Assembly (NCBI GenBank): GCA_020635205.1
Contig: JACKAE010000002.1
Coordinates: 868,001 to 932,000 of the forward strand
Length of the DNA: 64,000 nt
Source: Ignavibacteria bacterium
Lineage (GTDB): Bacteria; Bacteroidota; Ignavibacteria; OLB7
Reading direction: 5' to 3'
Part shown: positions 53,215 to 61,829 of the stretch, one piece after another
Layout of the letters: each line of letters opens with the position of its first letter
Numbering within the stretch: the stretch's first letter is position 1
Notes under the pieces: generated by a model
What the model was told of the DNA's origin: nothing
The model's database searches: none
Seen by the model: the letters and a program-made list of their open reading frames with translations, nothing else
Program-made: the position numbers and the translations under genes

Positions 53215-54807
53215 CTATTGCCCTCCGATTAATCGATCGCCAAGCCGTAGTGAGAGTGCCACAAGAGTTAACGTTGGATTGACTGCCGACAACGTTGAAA
53301 ACGATGCGTTCGAGCAGACGTAAACATTGTCGACACCATGAATTTTCAAGTTAGCATCTACAACTCCCAATTCCGGTGAATCGCTCATTCTGGTAGTGCA
53401 GGTAGCGTGGTGCGCCCCCCACGAAGCGTCGGTAGTGACCGGCCCGGTTGCCCCCATTGCCTTGAAGACCTCAGTGGCAGTAGCCTCCACAGCTTTCATC
53501 TGATTGGTAATAGTCGGATTCACGTTGAAGTTGAGAAGCGACTCAATCATTCCTAAGTGGCTGATCCGGTTCAGGTTCGTTACTTGGTAGTCGTGATGGC
53601 TGAATATCTCAAACATTGCGTTGAACTGGATGGTGGTCTTTCCAGATACCATCTCGTCAATCTCTTTTCGTGTTTTCCCATCTTGCATTGCCTGCGCAAG
53701 GTTAATCACAGGAGTCGAAGGTGGGTTTATCAGGACATACTTTCCATTTGCCTGTTCTTCTTCACTGTCGTAGTGTCGCGAGACCAGTGTTGGAAATGCC
53801 ATCTCGGGTTGCAGGTGGAGTGGGTTCCTGTCGAGGGTCGTCTCGAACGTTATCCAGGGGTGCGTAATGATATTCCGGCCAACCAGATCGTGATCGTTCC
53901 CAATTCCGTTCTCCCAGAATGAAGAGACCGACCGCAACAAGAGCTTCGGCGACTCGACAGTTCCTGACGCAATCACCACTGTTTGCGCCTCTACCGTAAC
54001 GTACTCCCCAGTGTTCTTGTCGAGGTAGAGAACTCCTTTAGCTCGAGACTTCGAGTCCATAATCACCTTCTCAACTACGGCGTTGGTTCGCACCGATAGG
54101 TTCGGGTAACTCTCGAGTGTCTGCATGTCATCCAACGTGTTCGCGGCGTTGTATCGAGCACCGAATGGACAGTAAAGACAGGTTCCTGTCGTCTGGCAGG
54201 GGGCAGTAGGGGATGTCGTGTCGGTTATCCCATGCCGAGCGATAGGGAGATGTGAGTACTCAAGCCCAAGCGAATCGAATGCTTCAATTGCGAGCGTATC
54301 TTCTAAGCTGTAGGGGAAGGGGATGAATGGATAGCCGGTTGAACGTGGCACGGAAGGGTCGTTCGAATCGCCTGAGACCCCTAAAAATCCTTCAGCCTCG
54401 CCATAGTATGGTTCTATATGGTCGTAGGAGAAAGGCCAGTCGATACCATGTCCTGTGTTCGTATAGAGGTGAAAGTCTTCCGGCTTGAAACGGAAGGAGT
54501 AGCCATCCCAGTGAACAGTTGAGCCGCCATACATCATCAACCGCGATCCTTGTAGCGACATTTCCGTATTTCCGGTGAAGCGATTCTCCCCTTTGCAACC
54601 TCTTGTTGGAGGTGCTTCATCATAATATTCGTTGTAGGGGAGGCCTCCAGTTGCAACGTAGTTCTGATAGATGGAGAAGTCTTTCATCTTCACTTTTCCA
54701 CCAGCCTCAAGTACTAAGATGGAAGTTGTCGGTTTCGACTTCAGAATCCTGTCTGCTACTGCCGCGGCTGCGACTCCGGAACCTACGATTACTATTTCTA
54801 CATTCAT
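53215..54807 (-). CDS. GMC-family FAD oxidoreductase with a Cys-x5-Cys-x2-Cys motif
   Basis: The 530-residue flavoprotein has an N-terminal FAD-binding Rossmann motif (IVIVGSGVAAAAVADRI), the GMC GSTVHWDGYS segment and the C-terminal HHATCTTRM / NPTLTLVALSL blocks that carry the catalytic His and Asn. Cys204, Cys210 and Cys213 (CQTTGTCLYC) sit where FAD-glucose dehydrogenases carry the cysteines of a 3Fe-4S cluster, so electron transfer to an acceptor, rather than only to oxygen, is plausible. It overlaps the upstream small-protein gene by four bases (ATGA), which implies coupled translation. No signal or Tat peptide is present. The substrate is probably a sugar or alcohol but is not determined. 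Confidence 0.87.
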   Translation of the reverse strand: MNVEIVIVGSGVAAAAVADRILKSKPTTSILVLEAGGKVKMKDFSIYQNYVATGGLPYNEYYDEAPPTRGCKGENRFTGNTEMSLQGSRLMMYGGSTVHWDGYSFRFKPEDFHLYTNTGHGIDWPFSYDHIEPYYGEAEGFLGVSGDSNDPSVPRSTGYPFIPFPYSLEDTLAIEAFDSLGLEYSHLPIARHGITDTTSPTAPCQTTGTCLYCPFGARYNAANTLDDMQTLESYPNLSVRTNAVVEKVIMDSKSRAKGVLYLDKNTGEYVTVEAQTVVIASGTVESPKLLLRSVSSFWENGIGNDHDLVGRNIITHPWITFETTLDRNPLHLQPEMAFPTLVSRHYDSEEEQANGKYVLINPPSTPVINLAQAMQDGKTRKEIDEMVSGKTTIQFNAMFEIFSHHDYQVTNLNRISHLGMIESLLNFNVNPTITNQMKAVEATATEVFKAMGATGPVTTDASWGAHHATCTTRMSDSPELGVVDANLKIHGVDNVYVCSNASFSTLSAVNPTLTLVALSLRLGDRLIGGQ

Positions 54808-55310
54808 TTTGGCTCCTTCGTATATGTTCTGTATGGAGTATCACCTTCGATATTTGCACCACTGATATATCCGAGATAGTTCTTTGCTCCACCGAAGGTC
54901 TTGAACCCACCTAAGGCGAGTTGAAGTGCAACGAACTCATTGGAGACAAGCTGCCGCGCCCGAGCCAACTTGGTTGTAGGGGGGCTGATGTTTGCGCTTG
55001 GGTCGGTAAACAATTTCTTGTATGCCTCAGCCTCACCCAGTTCGCTGATTAGCTCGTCAATCACTTCCTCAGCATTTGCGTATTCAGCTACGTATGTAGG
55101 ATTGACCTGAATGCGATTCGACATGAAGACAACAAGGTTGGAGCTCATCGCTTCGATGTCAGCGTCGATTTCCCAGAACTCTCCAATTGCCAAGAATAAA
55201 CGCCACATGGCATCCATAGTTTGTTGCGTTGGAAGTTCTTCCTGATATGGATAGGGGTGGTGGAGTGCCTCCATATCGTACTTCGACTTGTGAGATGTGT
55301 TAGCAATCAT
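54804..55310 (-). CDS. Small partner protein of the GMC flavoprotein (small-subunit-like)
   Basis: From the ATG at 55310 the protein has 168 residues; AGGAGG lies ten bases upstream, within the 3' end of the DyP–GRE gene, which this start overlaps by 11 bases. The sequence is mainly helical (MDAMWRLFLAIGEFWEIDAD, EEVIDELISELGEAEAYKK) and ends in a conserved-looking ALQLALGGFKTFGG...NYLGY segment. Its size, its C-terminal aromatic segment and its coupling to the GMC gene resemble the small subunit (gamma type) of FAD-dependent sugar dehydrogenases. There is no Tat signal, unlike those subunits, so this is an inference from position and pattern. Confidence 0.6.
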   Translation of the reverse strand: MIANTSHKSKYDMEALHHPYPYQEELPTQQTMDAMWRLFLAIGEFWEIDADIEAMSSNLVVFMSNRIQVNPTYVAEYANAEEVIDELISELGEAEAYKKLFTDPSANISPPTTKLARARQLVSNEFVALQLALGGFKTFGGAKNYLGYISGANIEGDTPYRTYTKEPK

Positions 55311-58300
55311 AGTAGACTCTCCTCCTAATGTATTCCTGATGAAAATCGAACATTGCGATAAAGAATTCAGACCATCCACCTGTTCGGTTGCGAACTAAGT
55401 CATAGCGCTCAGGGTATTCCATTGCTTGCTCGTAGGTGCTTGGGTCTGCACAGGTAATGGTCATCATGTTCGACCCAAGTTCGCTCTTCGCGAAGGCCTC
55501 AATCAACTCGCAAAGTTTGTTTTCCGGGAAGTTCTCTGCGATGTTCAGGTCGTTTGGTGCGCCGTTGGGGAGGCCGTGGCCAATCGATTGGATGTTCCAG
55601 TCGTTCAACGAGACGAAAGCGTTTGTGGTGCGAGCCTGGAACGGAAGATCCGGTGGTTGTGGCATTGCGGTGAAGTCGGCAGCAATCGGCTGCGTGTTTC
55701 GCCTTCCGTTCGCCGATGCACCAAATCCAAGTCCAAGCCCCACGTTGTCCTCAAACGTACCGATGCCGGGCGTTATCGTGAACTCGAATGGACGTTCTGG
55801 CGTGCCATACTTCTGCTTGAGATTCTCGTATCCAGAAGCAATCTCTGGCAGAGGATCCTTCAGAGTATCGTGTACAATCTGAACGCACGTTGTTATCACC
55901 TCATCTGCCAACTCTCGCAGGGCAGGGTCTGAGTTGATCCCAAACTTCGGGAGAGCAAGTGCTGCTTCTCGCAACTGCTTGAAAAAATCGCTGTCAGCTT
56001 CGCGACGGGCAGCCCCCTCGGTTGTGGTGTAGAATGGTGGCTTCATATCGTAGCCCCAATCGCACTGCAAGCTGAGGAGCAACTGTGGTAGACTGCATAG
56101 AGCCGATTCGTCGTCGTAGACCAACTTCTTAATGGCGTAAAGAGAATCTATCGCATCGCCGATGCCGCAGAAGAGTGGCGCAACAATGTGATAGCGTGCC
56201 CCCCCGTTCGTCAGGTCGCGTCCGGTCTCCAGTGTGTCGGATAGGAATGCCGAGAAGAGGGGACTTGGAGAGTAATTCACCAACGACCCATAGTTGAGCA
56301 TAAGGGAGTTGAAGAATCCACTGATTGCCCACTTCCAGTGTGTATAAAATATCTCCATGAAGTGCTTGAATGAGAGGATGGTCTCCGGTGGAGGAGAGTT
56401 CCACGATAGCTTCAACCCTCTCAGGTTAATCGGTCCTGCACCTTGAACGTTGCACCCTTGGTTCATGCTGTATTCTACCATTGGCAAAATTGGAACGTAG
56501 CTGAACGCCCACTCAGTCTTGCCAACCAGAACCGCTTCAAAGCAGCCATCGCAAGTGTAGTCGCGGGCATCTTCCAACGAGACAGGGCCGCAGTCCTGCA
56601 GAGCGGGGACCATCTTGTCGTCGTTCAACAGTACCGGGTGAGCACCACCACTCAACACAGTCTTTGCAGCCTCGGCGATAATCGTCTCGTTCATTTTCTT
56701 GTGCAGCCGAACCGACAAGCATGGGGCGTTCAATGGCAACCGCCGTGCCGACCGGAGACACATAACTGTGATAGCGTTGGTGGCATCTTCTGGCTCTTCG
56801 GCATCGTTTGCCTTGTATCCACCAACGGTTACCTGCTGCACCCACTGGTTGATGGCTGCTCCCTGCGGGAAGTTCCCAGCCGAGTAGAAGACTGCACCAG
56901 TACCGTAGGTGAGGTAGTCATTCAAGTGGTTGTAGTTGTAGAGAACCGTCTCGTCCATCTTCAGCCAGAAGGCGTCAATCATCTCTTGAGCCGAATCGGC
57001 AGTAATCAGACCAGCTTTTAGATCTGCCTCGTACAGGTCGATGAGCTGTTGATCGAGTCGCCCAATGGAATGTGGCTCTCCCGTCTGGTGCAGAGCACAG
57101 TTGGTGATGAAGACCAGTTGCAGCGCTTCTATGAAGTGGTCGGGCTTTTGGTGGGCAATCTTCCGCATTCGTGCTGCGATTGCTAACAGGTTTGCTTTCT
57201 CTTCGTCGCGGTATTGGTCGTCGGCTGCCATCTCCTCAGTTAGCTTTGCGTATGCCTCAATAAAAGCTGACAAGCCATCGAGTGCCCAGACTACCGATTG
57301 GTAGAAATCCTTAGTGTCGTCAGATGCACTATTCAGCTTCTCTTGGTATGCTGCGGAGATCGCATCAATGCCCTTCTCAATCAGGAGAGGATAGTCTGGC
57401 GCGTTGTGGCCGCTGGAAGAATATTCGTTCAAGGTGGCGAAGAATCCTGTCAACCTCTCTTCATCGGTAAGATATTCCATCACCTGCGAGCCGATACCGA
57501 GCGAGAGTTGTGGCATGTTCCCCACAACAATCTCAGCCGGATCAACCTGCATCAAGTTGGCTCTCTTGCTATACTCTGGACTAATCAACACCTTCGACAG
57601 ACTGAGCTGCGCAGCTTTTCCCTTGCGCAGGGCAATCGAGGCAGTGAGGAGATCCTGTTCATCGGCAGAAAGGTAATCCTTTAAGTGGCCAAGTGGTGGC
57701 GTCTCCCGCTTCCTATACCAGGTGTCTTGCCACCGAGAAAACTGCTTGTTGATGAGAACCAAGATGCGGTCACTGATTGGGCAATCTTCTACCAGTTTAG
57801 AACTCCGCACTTTGTGTTGGTAGTCCCGTGCATTGTAGAACATATAGCCATTAGCACTTCGCACGTTGAAGTACTCATTCATCGTGATCTCTTCGTTCCC
57901 ATCTCCCGGCTCGATGCCACACTCTTTCAAACTCGGGACATACCAGTATGACCCCAGCTCGCTCCGCGTTACGCTGAAAAGTTGGTCCTGAATGAAGCCA
58001 CTCTTGTCTCCGGCAATTCCTTGTAAGATGTCGTCGAAGGCAGTAGTCGACTGGGCGTAGCCAGCAAAGAAGACTCCCTTCTCATTCGCCTTGTTGTGGG
58101 TTGCACGTCCGTAGGGGAGAGCCTGGCGTACGATCCGGTAGTTGATCCGCTCACCATCTAACTGCCGTACTCGCTTGATGTGGCTGGACTCATCTTCCAT
58201 TGCTAAAATTCTATCCTTCTGATCTCGACCGATCATATTCTGCTTCTGCTGTTCGGTCATTGCGTTCAGCTTTGTCCAATCGTGGACAAACTTTTGAGTG

Positions 58301-58851
58301 ATAAGGAATGCCGCCCCTCGGTGATCTGGGTCTTCATCGCCAACGATAACGCGGTTCGAAAGATCCTCTGCATCTGCTGGATTCTCTAAGCCGTCGATAA
58401 ATCGTCCACCAAGTACTTTCCCTTTGTGCCGTTTCTCAGCTGGCACTATCAGGGTTCCCTCGGCTAAACTCCCTTTCAGACGCCGTTCAATCAGTTCGAT
58501 GGCATTGCGGGCATCTTGGGCAGAGTCGGACTTGATGTGATACCAAAGGTCGCCCCCGGCATTCCCGAATGCTTGAGAAAGCTCCGAGAGTACTTCCTTG
58601 CTTCCCATTCCCTTCGGCAGAGGAAGCCCCAGTTCATTGCTCCAGGCTGTCCAGAGTTCAAATCCAACACCGAGCATGACAACAGTCCGGTAACCGGTTC
58701 CCATGCAGAACTTGTCGAGGTCAGTGGCAAGGCTTTGCCACAGGTCATGACTTGCTAAGTCGTGCTCCTGAAGGAAAAAGGTGGCGTAAATAGCATAGTC
58801 GGGGAAGTAAGCCAATCCTGTTTGGCTGTGGAATATGTTTAAGTCTTTCAC
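55300..58851 (-). CDS. DyP-type peroxidase fused to a glycyl-radical enzyme (1183 residues)
   Basis: A single uninterrupted frame from GTG 58851 to TAA 55300 encodes two complete domains. Residues ~1–330 are a DyP peroxidase: the distal Asp153 in the GxxDG motif (GGRFIDGLENP), the proximal His224 in SSHIKRV, an Arg in YRIVRQALPYG and GVFFAGYAQSTTAFDDIL. Residues ~350–1183 are a pyruvate formate-lyase-type glycyl-radical enzyme (GRE). The radical-accepting cysteine is Cys770, with Glu772 two residues on (CDGCFEA). GGARYH and DSLYAIKKLVYDDES lie near residue 900, GASANGRR near 1050, and the glycyl-radical site RTGGWSEFF has Gly1159 where the family has R-V-[AG]-G-[YF]-S. All key residues of both enzymes are conserved. 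No radical-SAM activase is in the window. No signal peptide. The GRE substrate is unknown. Confidence 0.93.
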   Translation of the reverse strand: MKDLNIFHSQTGLAYFPDYAIYATFFLQEHDLASHDLWQSLATDLDKFCMGTGYRTVVMLGVGFELWTAWSNELGLPLPKGMGSKEVLSELSQAFGNAGGDLWYHIKSDSAQDARNAIELIERRLKGSLAEGTLIVPAEKRHKGKVLGGRFIDGLENPADAEDLSNRVIVGDEDPDHRGAAFLITQKFVHDWTKLNAMTEQQKQNMIGRDQKDRILAMEDESSHIKRVRQLDGERINYRIVRQALPYGRATHNKANEKGVFFAGYAQSTTAFDDILQGIAGDKSGFIQDQLFSVTRSELGSYWYVPSLKECGIEPGDGNEEITMNEYFNVRSANGYMFYNARDYQHKVRSSKLVEDCPISDRILVLINKQFSRWQDTWYRKRETPPLGHLKDYLSADEQDLLTASIALRKGKAAQLSLSKVLISPEYSKRANLMQVDPAEIVVGNMPQLSLGIGSQVMEYLTDEERLTGFFATLNEYSSSGHNAPDYPLLIEKGIDAISAAYQEKLNSASDDTKDFYQSVVWALDGLSAFIEAYAKLTEEMAADDQYRDEEKANLLAIAARMRKIAHQKPDHFIEALQLVFITNCALHQTGEPHSIGRLDQQLIDLYEADLKAGLITADSAQEMIDAFWLKMDETVLYNYNHLNDYLTYGTGAVFYSAGNFPQGAAINQWVQQVTVGGYKANDAEEPEDATNAITVMCLRSARRLPLNAPCLSVRLHKKMNETIIAEAAKTVLSGGAHPVLLNDDKMVPALQDCGPVSLEDARDYTCDGCFEAVLVGKTEWAFSYVPILPMVEYSMNQGCNVQGAGPINLRGLKLSWNSPPPETILSFKHFMEIFYTHWKWAISGFFNSLMLNYGSLVNYSPSPLFSAFLSDTLETGRDLTNGGARYHIVAPLFCGIGDAIDSLYAIKKLVYDDESALCSLPQLLLSLQCDWGYDMKPPFYTTTEGAARREADSDFFKQLREAALALPKFGINSDPALRELADEVITTCVQIVHDTLKDPLPEIASGYENLKQKYGTPERPFEFTITPGIGTFEDNVGLGLGFGASANGRRNTQPIAADFTAMPQPPDLPFQARTTNAFVSLNDWNIQSIGHGLPNGAPNDLNIAENFPENKLCELIEAFAKSELGSNMMTITCADPSTYEQAMEYPERYDLVRNRTGGWSEFFIAMFDFHQEYIRRRVYYDC

Positions 58852-58895
58852 GGTAATTCTCTGTTTTGCTATTTGATAGGAATAGTTCTCGGTAA

Positions 58896-60455
58896 TCAGG
58901 CTGACTTCTTGGCTTTGTGAGGAGTTCTATCCTCTTGCGTGAAGAACGAGGAGTAGTTGGTCTTGATATATTCAAGAAGATCATCCGCATCTTCCTTGGA
59001 GTTGCCAGTCATGTCTTCTAACACCGAGGCAATCACCCGGTGCAGGTCATTTATGTGGGACTCTCCAGCCTGAACATCCCACTCTAAAGGAGTTACCTCT
59101 GGGATATCGTCAGTTCGTGGCTCGGTCAACGTGAGTAGACCGGAGAAGTCTGGAGCTGCCTTATCCCTCTCGGTAAGGTTCCCCGTAAGCTGGAAGCAAT
59201 TCTGAATTGTTTTGATTACCGATGTGTGGTCGAATGGAACATACCCGGAAGGTCTGGCGATCAATCCCTTTTGGATGTAGGGGCTTACAACCACGCAGGG
59301 AACGCGCACACCGAAGCGGTTGAAGAGAAATCCATCTTGTCCCGGCAAGTTATGTGGGTCTGGATTCTTTGCCCCTCCCGGCGGTGGAACATGGTCGTAG
59401 CATCCACCATGCTCATCGTATGTGATGATAAACAAGGTGTTCTCGAATGCCGGAGATGACTTCACAGCGTTGTAGATGTCGGCAATCAGTTGCTCGCCGG
59501 GACGAATGTCTATTGGTGGATGCTGGTCGTTCTGATCTGGCCCACCATAGTTCGGTTCCAAGAAGGAATAACTTGGGAGTGTCCCGTCCTGGCACATGCT
59601 CTCAAACTGCTTCAGTGTACCGAAGTTATCGTCGTAGCGTGAGTCGTGCAGTTGCGTCATCATTAACCGTGTGAGCGAGAAGCGATCCTTGCCAAACTCT
59701 CCCTCCTCATCCTTATCGTCAGTCATCGGATTGTCGCTGAAGATTCCCCAACTCAGATCAGTTCTCCCACCATCGATGGCATCCTGAATTTGGTTGTAGA
59801 TAGTTCGTGCGTCACACTGGGAGAGAGGGCTATTGTTCACATATCCAGTAGAGGTCGCGGCGTGAATGAAATCACGGTTCGGCAAGGTCTGGCTCGGTAT
59901 CGAGCAGTGGTAGTGGTCGCAGACTGCAAAGCCCTGTGCCAAGCCACTCAGAACCGGTGTCTGCTCTCGCGTGTAGCACTTCATGATTGATCGTGGGTTC
60001 GCCGGTTCATCTCCAAAACTGTAGGCTCCGTATAGCATTGCGTTCTGGTAGTTCTGCACAAAACCCATATTTGTCGGCGCTGGAGGATACTGCAAGGGGA
60101 CGTTGTACTTCTGGAACAACTGGTGGTTGGTATCCTTGAACCCTTCCCCCGGATCAGGGTTCGGGAGTGTGAAGTCTACCGGATTTGGAACCGGCTTGCC
60201 ATACGATTCCTTCTTCTGGCCATTCTGCTCAATCGGTACTTTCTCGATGAAGGGGATACCGTCGGTGTCGATGTTTTCCAGCGGGTTCCACAGATTGTAG
60301 CTGAGTCCCTCATAGTACTGACCATTGGGTGGTTTCTCGTCGGCATAGAGCCAACCTAAGAGGTTATCGAAGGATCGATTCTCAAGCATCAACACAACGA
60401 TATGCTTGATTTTGTCTTGCAACTGTTGAACGTTCGGTTCCAAGTATTGGTTCAT
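58896..60455 (-). CDS. Phospholipase C/acid phosphatase-type phosphoesterase
   Basis: From ATG 60455 the protein has 519 residues of the phosphoesterase family (pfam04185). Its diagnostic segment HIVVLMLENRSFDNLLGW holds the Glu/Asn metal ligands. SQTLPNRDFIHAATSTG, ITYDEHGGCYDHVPPP (Asp and His) and PFDHTSVIKTIQ follow. Relatives are phosphatidylcholine-preferring phospholipases C and AcpA-type acid phosphatases, which cleave phosphodiester or phosphomonoester bonds. Those are normally exported, yet no signal peptide precedes the domain here. Longer frames starting at 60551 or 60485 are possible but their extra residues are low in similarity. It is the second gene of the cluster. Confidence 0.87.
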   Translation of the reverse strand: MNQYLEPNVQQLQDKIKHIVVLMLENRSFDNLLGWLYADEKPPNGQYYEGLSYNLWNPLENIDTDGIPFIEKVPIEQNGQKKESYGKPVPNPVDFTLPNPDPGEGFKDTNHQLFQKYNVPLQYPPAPTNMGFVQNYQNAMLYGAYSFGDEPANPRSIMKCYTREQTPVLSGLAQGFAVCDHYHCSIPSQTLPNRDFIHAATSTGYVNNSPLSQCDARTIYNQIQDAIDGGRTDLSWGIFSDNPMTDDKDEEGEFGKDRFSLTRLMMTQLHDSRYDDNFGTLKQFESMCQDGTLPSYSFLEPNYGGPDQNDQHPPIDIRPGEQLIADIYNAVKSSPAFENTLFIITYDEHGGCYDHVPPPGGAKNPDPHNLPGQDGFLFNRFGVRVPCVVVSPYIQKGLIARPSGYVPFDHTSVIKTIQNCFQLTGNLTERDKAAPDFSGLLTLTEPRTDDIPEVTPLEWDVQAGESHINDLHRVIASVLEDMTGNSKEDADDLLEYIKTNYSSFFTQEDRTPHKAKKSA

Positions 60456-60563
60456 AGTTAAGAGCCTCGATGTCTTACAATTCATGAGTAGGTTAGTTGG
60501 ACTGTGGGAGTGCTGGACATGGTTAGACTGACCGTTGTTCTCCTCACACATAGTGCGATCACC

Positions 60564-61829
60564 TTAGCTACGCTTCGTCTTCTTTGATGTCCTCTTCTTC
60601 GCGGTGGTCTTTTTTGTAGTTGACTTCTTGGTAGCCGTTTTCTTCGCCGCACTCTTTTTCGTTGTACTCTTCTTCGTAGAAGATTTCTTAGCAGAGGTTT
60701 TCTTGGTAGTTGTCTTCTTGATGGTGGCTTTCTTGGCTGTAGTCTTCTTCTTAATTAAAGACTCCGGCAGCCGTTCGTGCGTAGTCTTGTGGGTCTCCTT
60801 GATTAGCTTCTGTGCATCAACACGCGAGTGCCCGGGTGGAGCCACAATCAGGTCTGTTTTTGATAAGGCTGCCCAGAGATTCGCATCTTGGAATGCAATT
60901 GTTCCTCCTCCACGTCTCTCCTGCGAAATCATGCGGTTGATGTCGCCAACACAAACCCAGTCGGAGTCAACAGTGATACCCCATTTCGCGTGATCGTGGG
61001 TTTCCGGCCAAGTCCAGGGAATGCCGAGCGGACTAAGGTCAATAAACTTAACGTCGAATGTTTTGTGAATGCCGTCGCTGTCGAGCGTAGGAGGAATCTT
61101 TCCGCGAATCCAAGTCTCAACATCCATGTCGGCCTTTAGCGTTGGGCCTACTAAGTCATTCCAGAAATCCTTTCCCCACTTTCTATTCTTGGCAATTACC
61201 TTAAATGGCCAACCGCCACGCGAGGTACACTCGATCACGTCGGAGGCTCCGGTTGCGTTCGGGTTCAAGGTCTGCGTTAGCAGGTAGAGAGGATCATCTT
61301 TGGCGAGCGATGCGGGAACGCGAGGGAGGTAGACTTGTGGTTCCTGATGGTTCGCCATCTGTTGAGCAATTTTGCTTGCAGTGGCAATGTCGAGCGATAT
61401 GCAGAGGAACGTTTGTCCGTAGATTGGGGTGGGCATTTCCGAAGCGTGTGGATCGGCAAACTTGGGCCAAGAGTGGAGCAGCCAAAGTGCAGTCTTCGAG
61501 GCAGTGTCGAAGGCGAGTACCCCTTTCGTGTGACCGAAGCTGCTGCTGTCATCCCGTTTTGCCTCAGCCGGCATTTCATCGTTGTAGAGTATCCAGCCAG
61601 TTGTGGGGTCAGGGTTATCGAATAGGGTGTTGAGTGTTAAATCCAGCGCGCCACCATTGTCGGTGAGTAAGTTGGGAGACCTCTGTACGCTTCCAACCTT
61701 CGAATCGTAATAGAGATATTCGTATCCGATTGCCGAAGCAGTGCTTGCATCTTTGGCAAGTTTTGGGATCTTGTACGCAAACCACCAGTCAACCGGTTTC
61801 CCACTCTCATCCAGTGCGCTCAGCGTCAT
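60564..61829 (-). CDS. DNase II-family acid endonuclease with lysine-rich C-terminal tail
   Basis: From ATG 61829, with AGGAG 8 bases upstream, the 421-residue protein shows all DNase II landmarks: PVDWWFAYKIP near residue 15, GHTKGVLAFD (His100, equivalent to the catalytic HTKG), LLHSWPKFADP (His119) and HDHAKWGI (His280, the second catalytic His). CVGDINRMISQERRGGGT follows. DNase II enzymes cut DNA at acidic pH without metal. Residues ~359–421 are almost purely Lys/Thr/Ser/Ala (KKTTTKKTSAKK-type), like histone H1 or AlgP tails, and probably bind DNA or polyanions. Eukaryotic and known bacterial DNase II proteins usually have a signal peptide; none is seen here. It is the promoter-proximal gene of the cluster. 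Confidence 0.9.
   Translation of the reverse strand: MTLSALDESGKPVDWWFAYKIPKLAKDASTASAIGYEYLYYDSKVGSVQRSPNLLTDNGGALDLTLNTLFDNPDPTTGWILYNDEMPAEAKRDDSSSFGHTKGVLAFDTASKTALWLLHSWPKFADPHASEMPTPIYGQTFLCISLDIATASKIAQQMANHQEPQVYLPRVPASLAKDDPLYLLTQTLNPNATGASDVIECTSRGGWPFKVIAKNRKWGKDFWNDLVGPTLKADMDVETWIRGKIPPTLDSDGIHKTFDVKFIDLSPLGIPWTWPETHDHAKWGITVDSDWVCVGDINRMISQERRGGGTIAFQDANLWAALSKTDLIVAPPGHSRVDAQKLIKETHKTTHERLPESLIKKKTTAKKATIKKTTTKKTSAKKSSTKKSTTKKSAAKKTATKKSTTKKTTAKKRTSKKTKRS

Noticed and set aside
50047..61829. Interpretation of the cluster as an encapsulin nanocompartment operon because DyP and ferritin-like proteins are common encapsulin cargo
   Set aside because: No shell protein of the HK97 type is encoded nearby, and the ferritin-like protein belongs to the VioB type rather than to the encapsulated ferritins.
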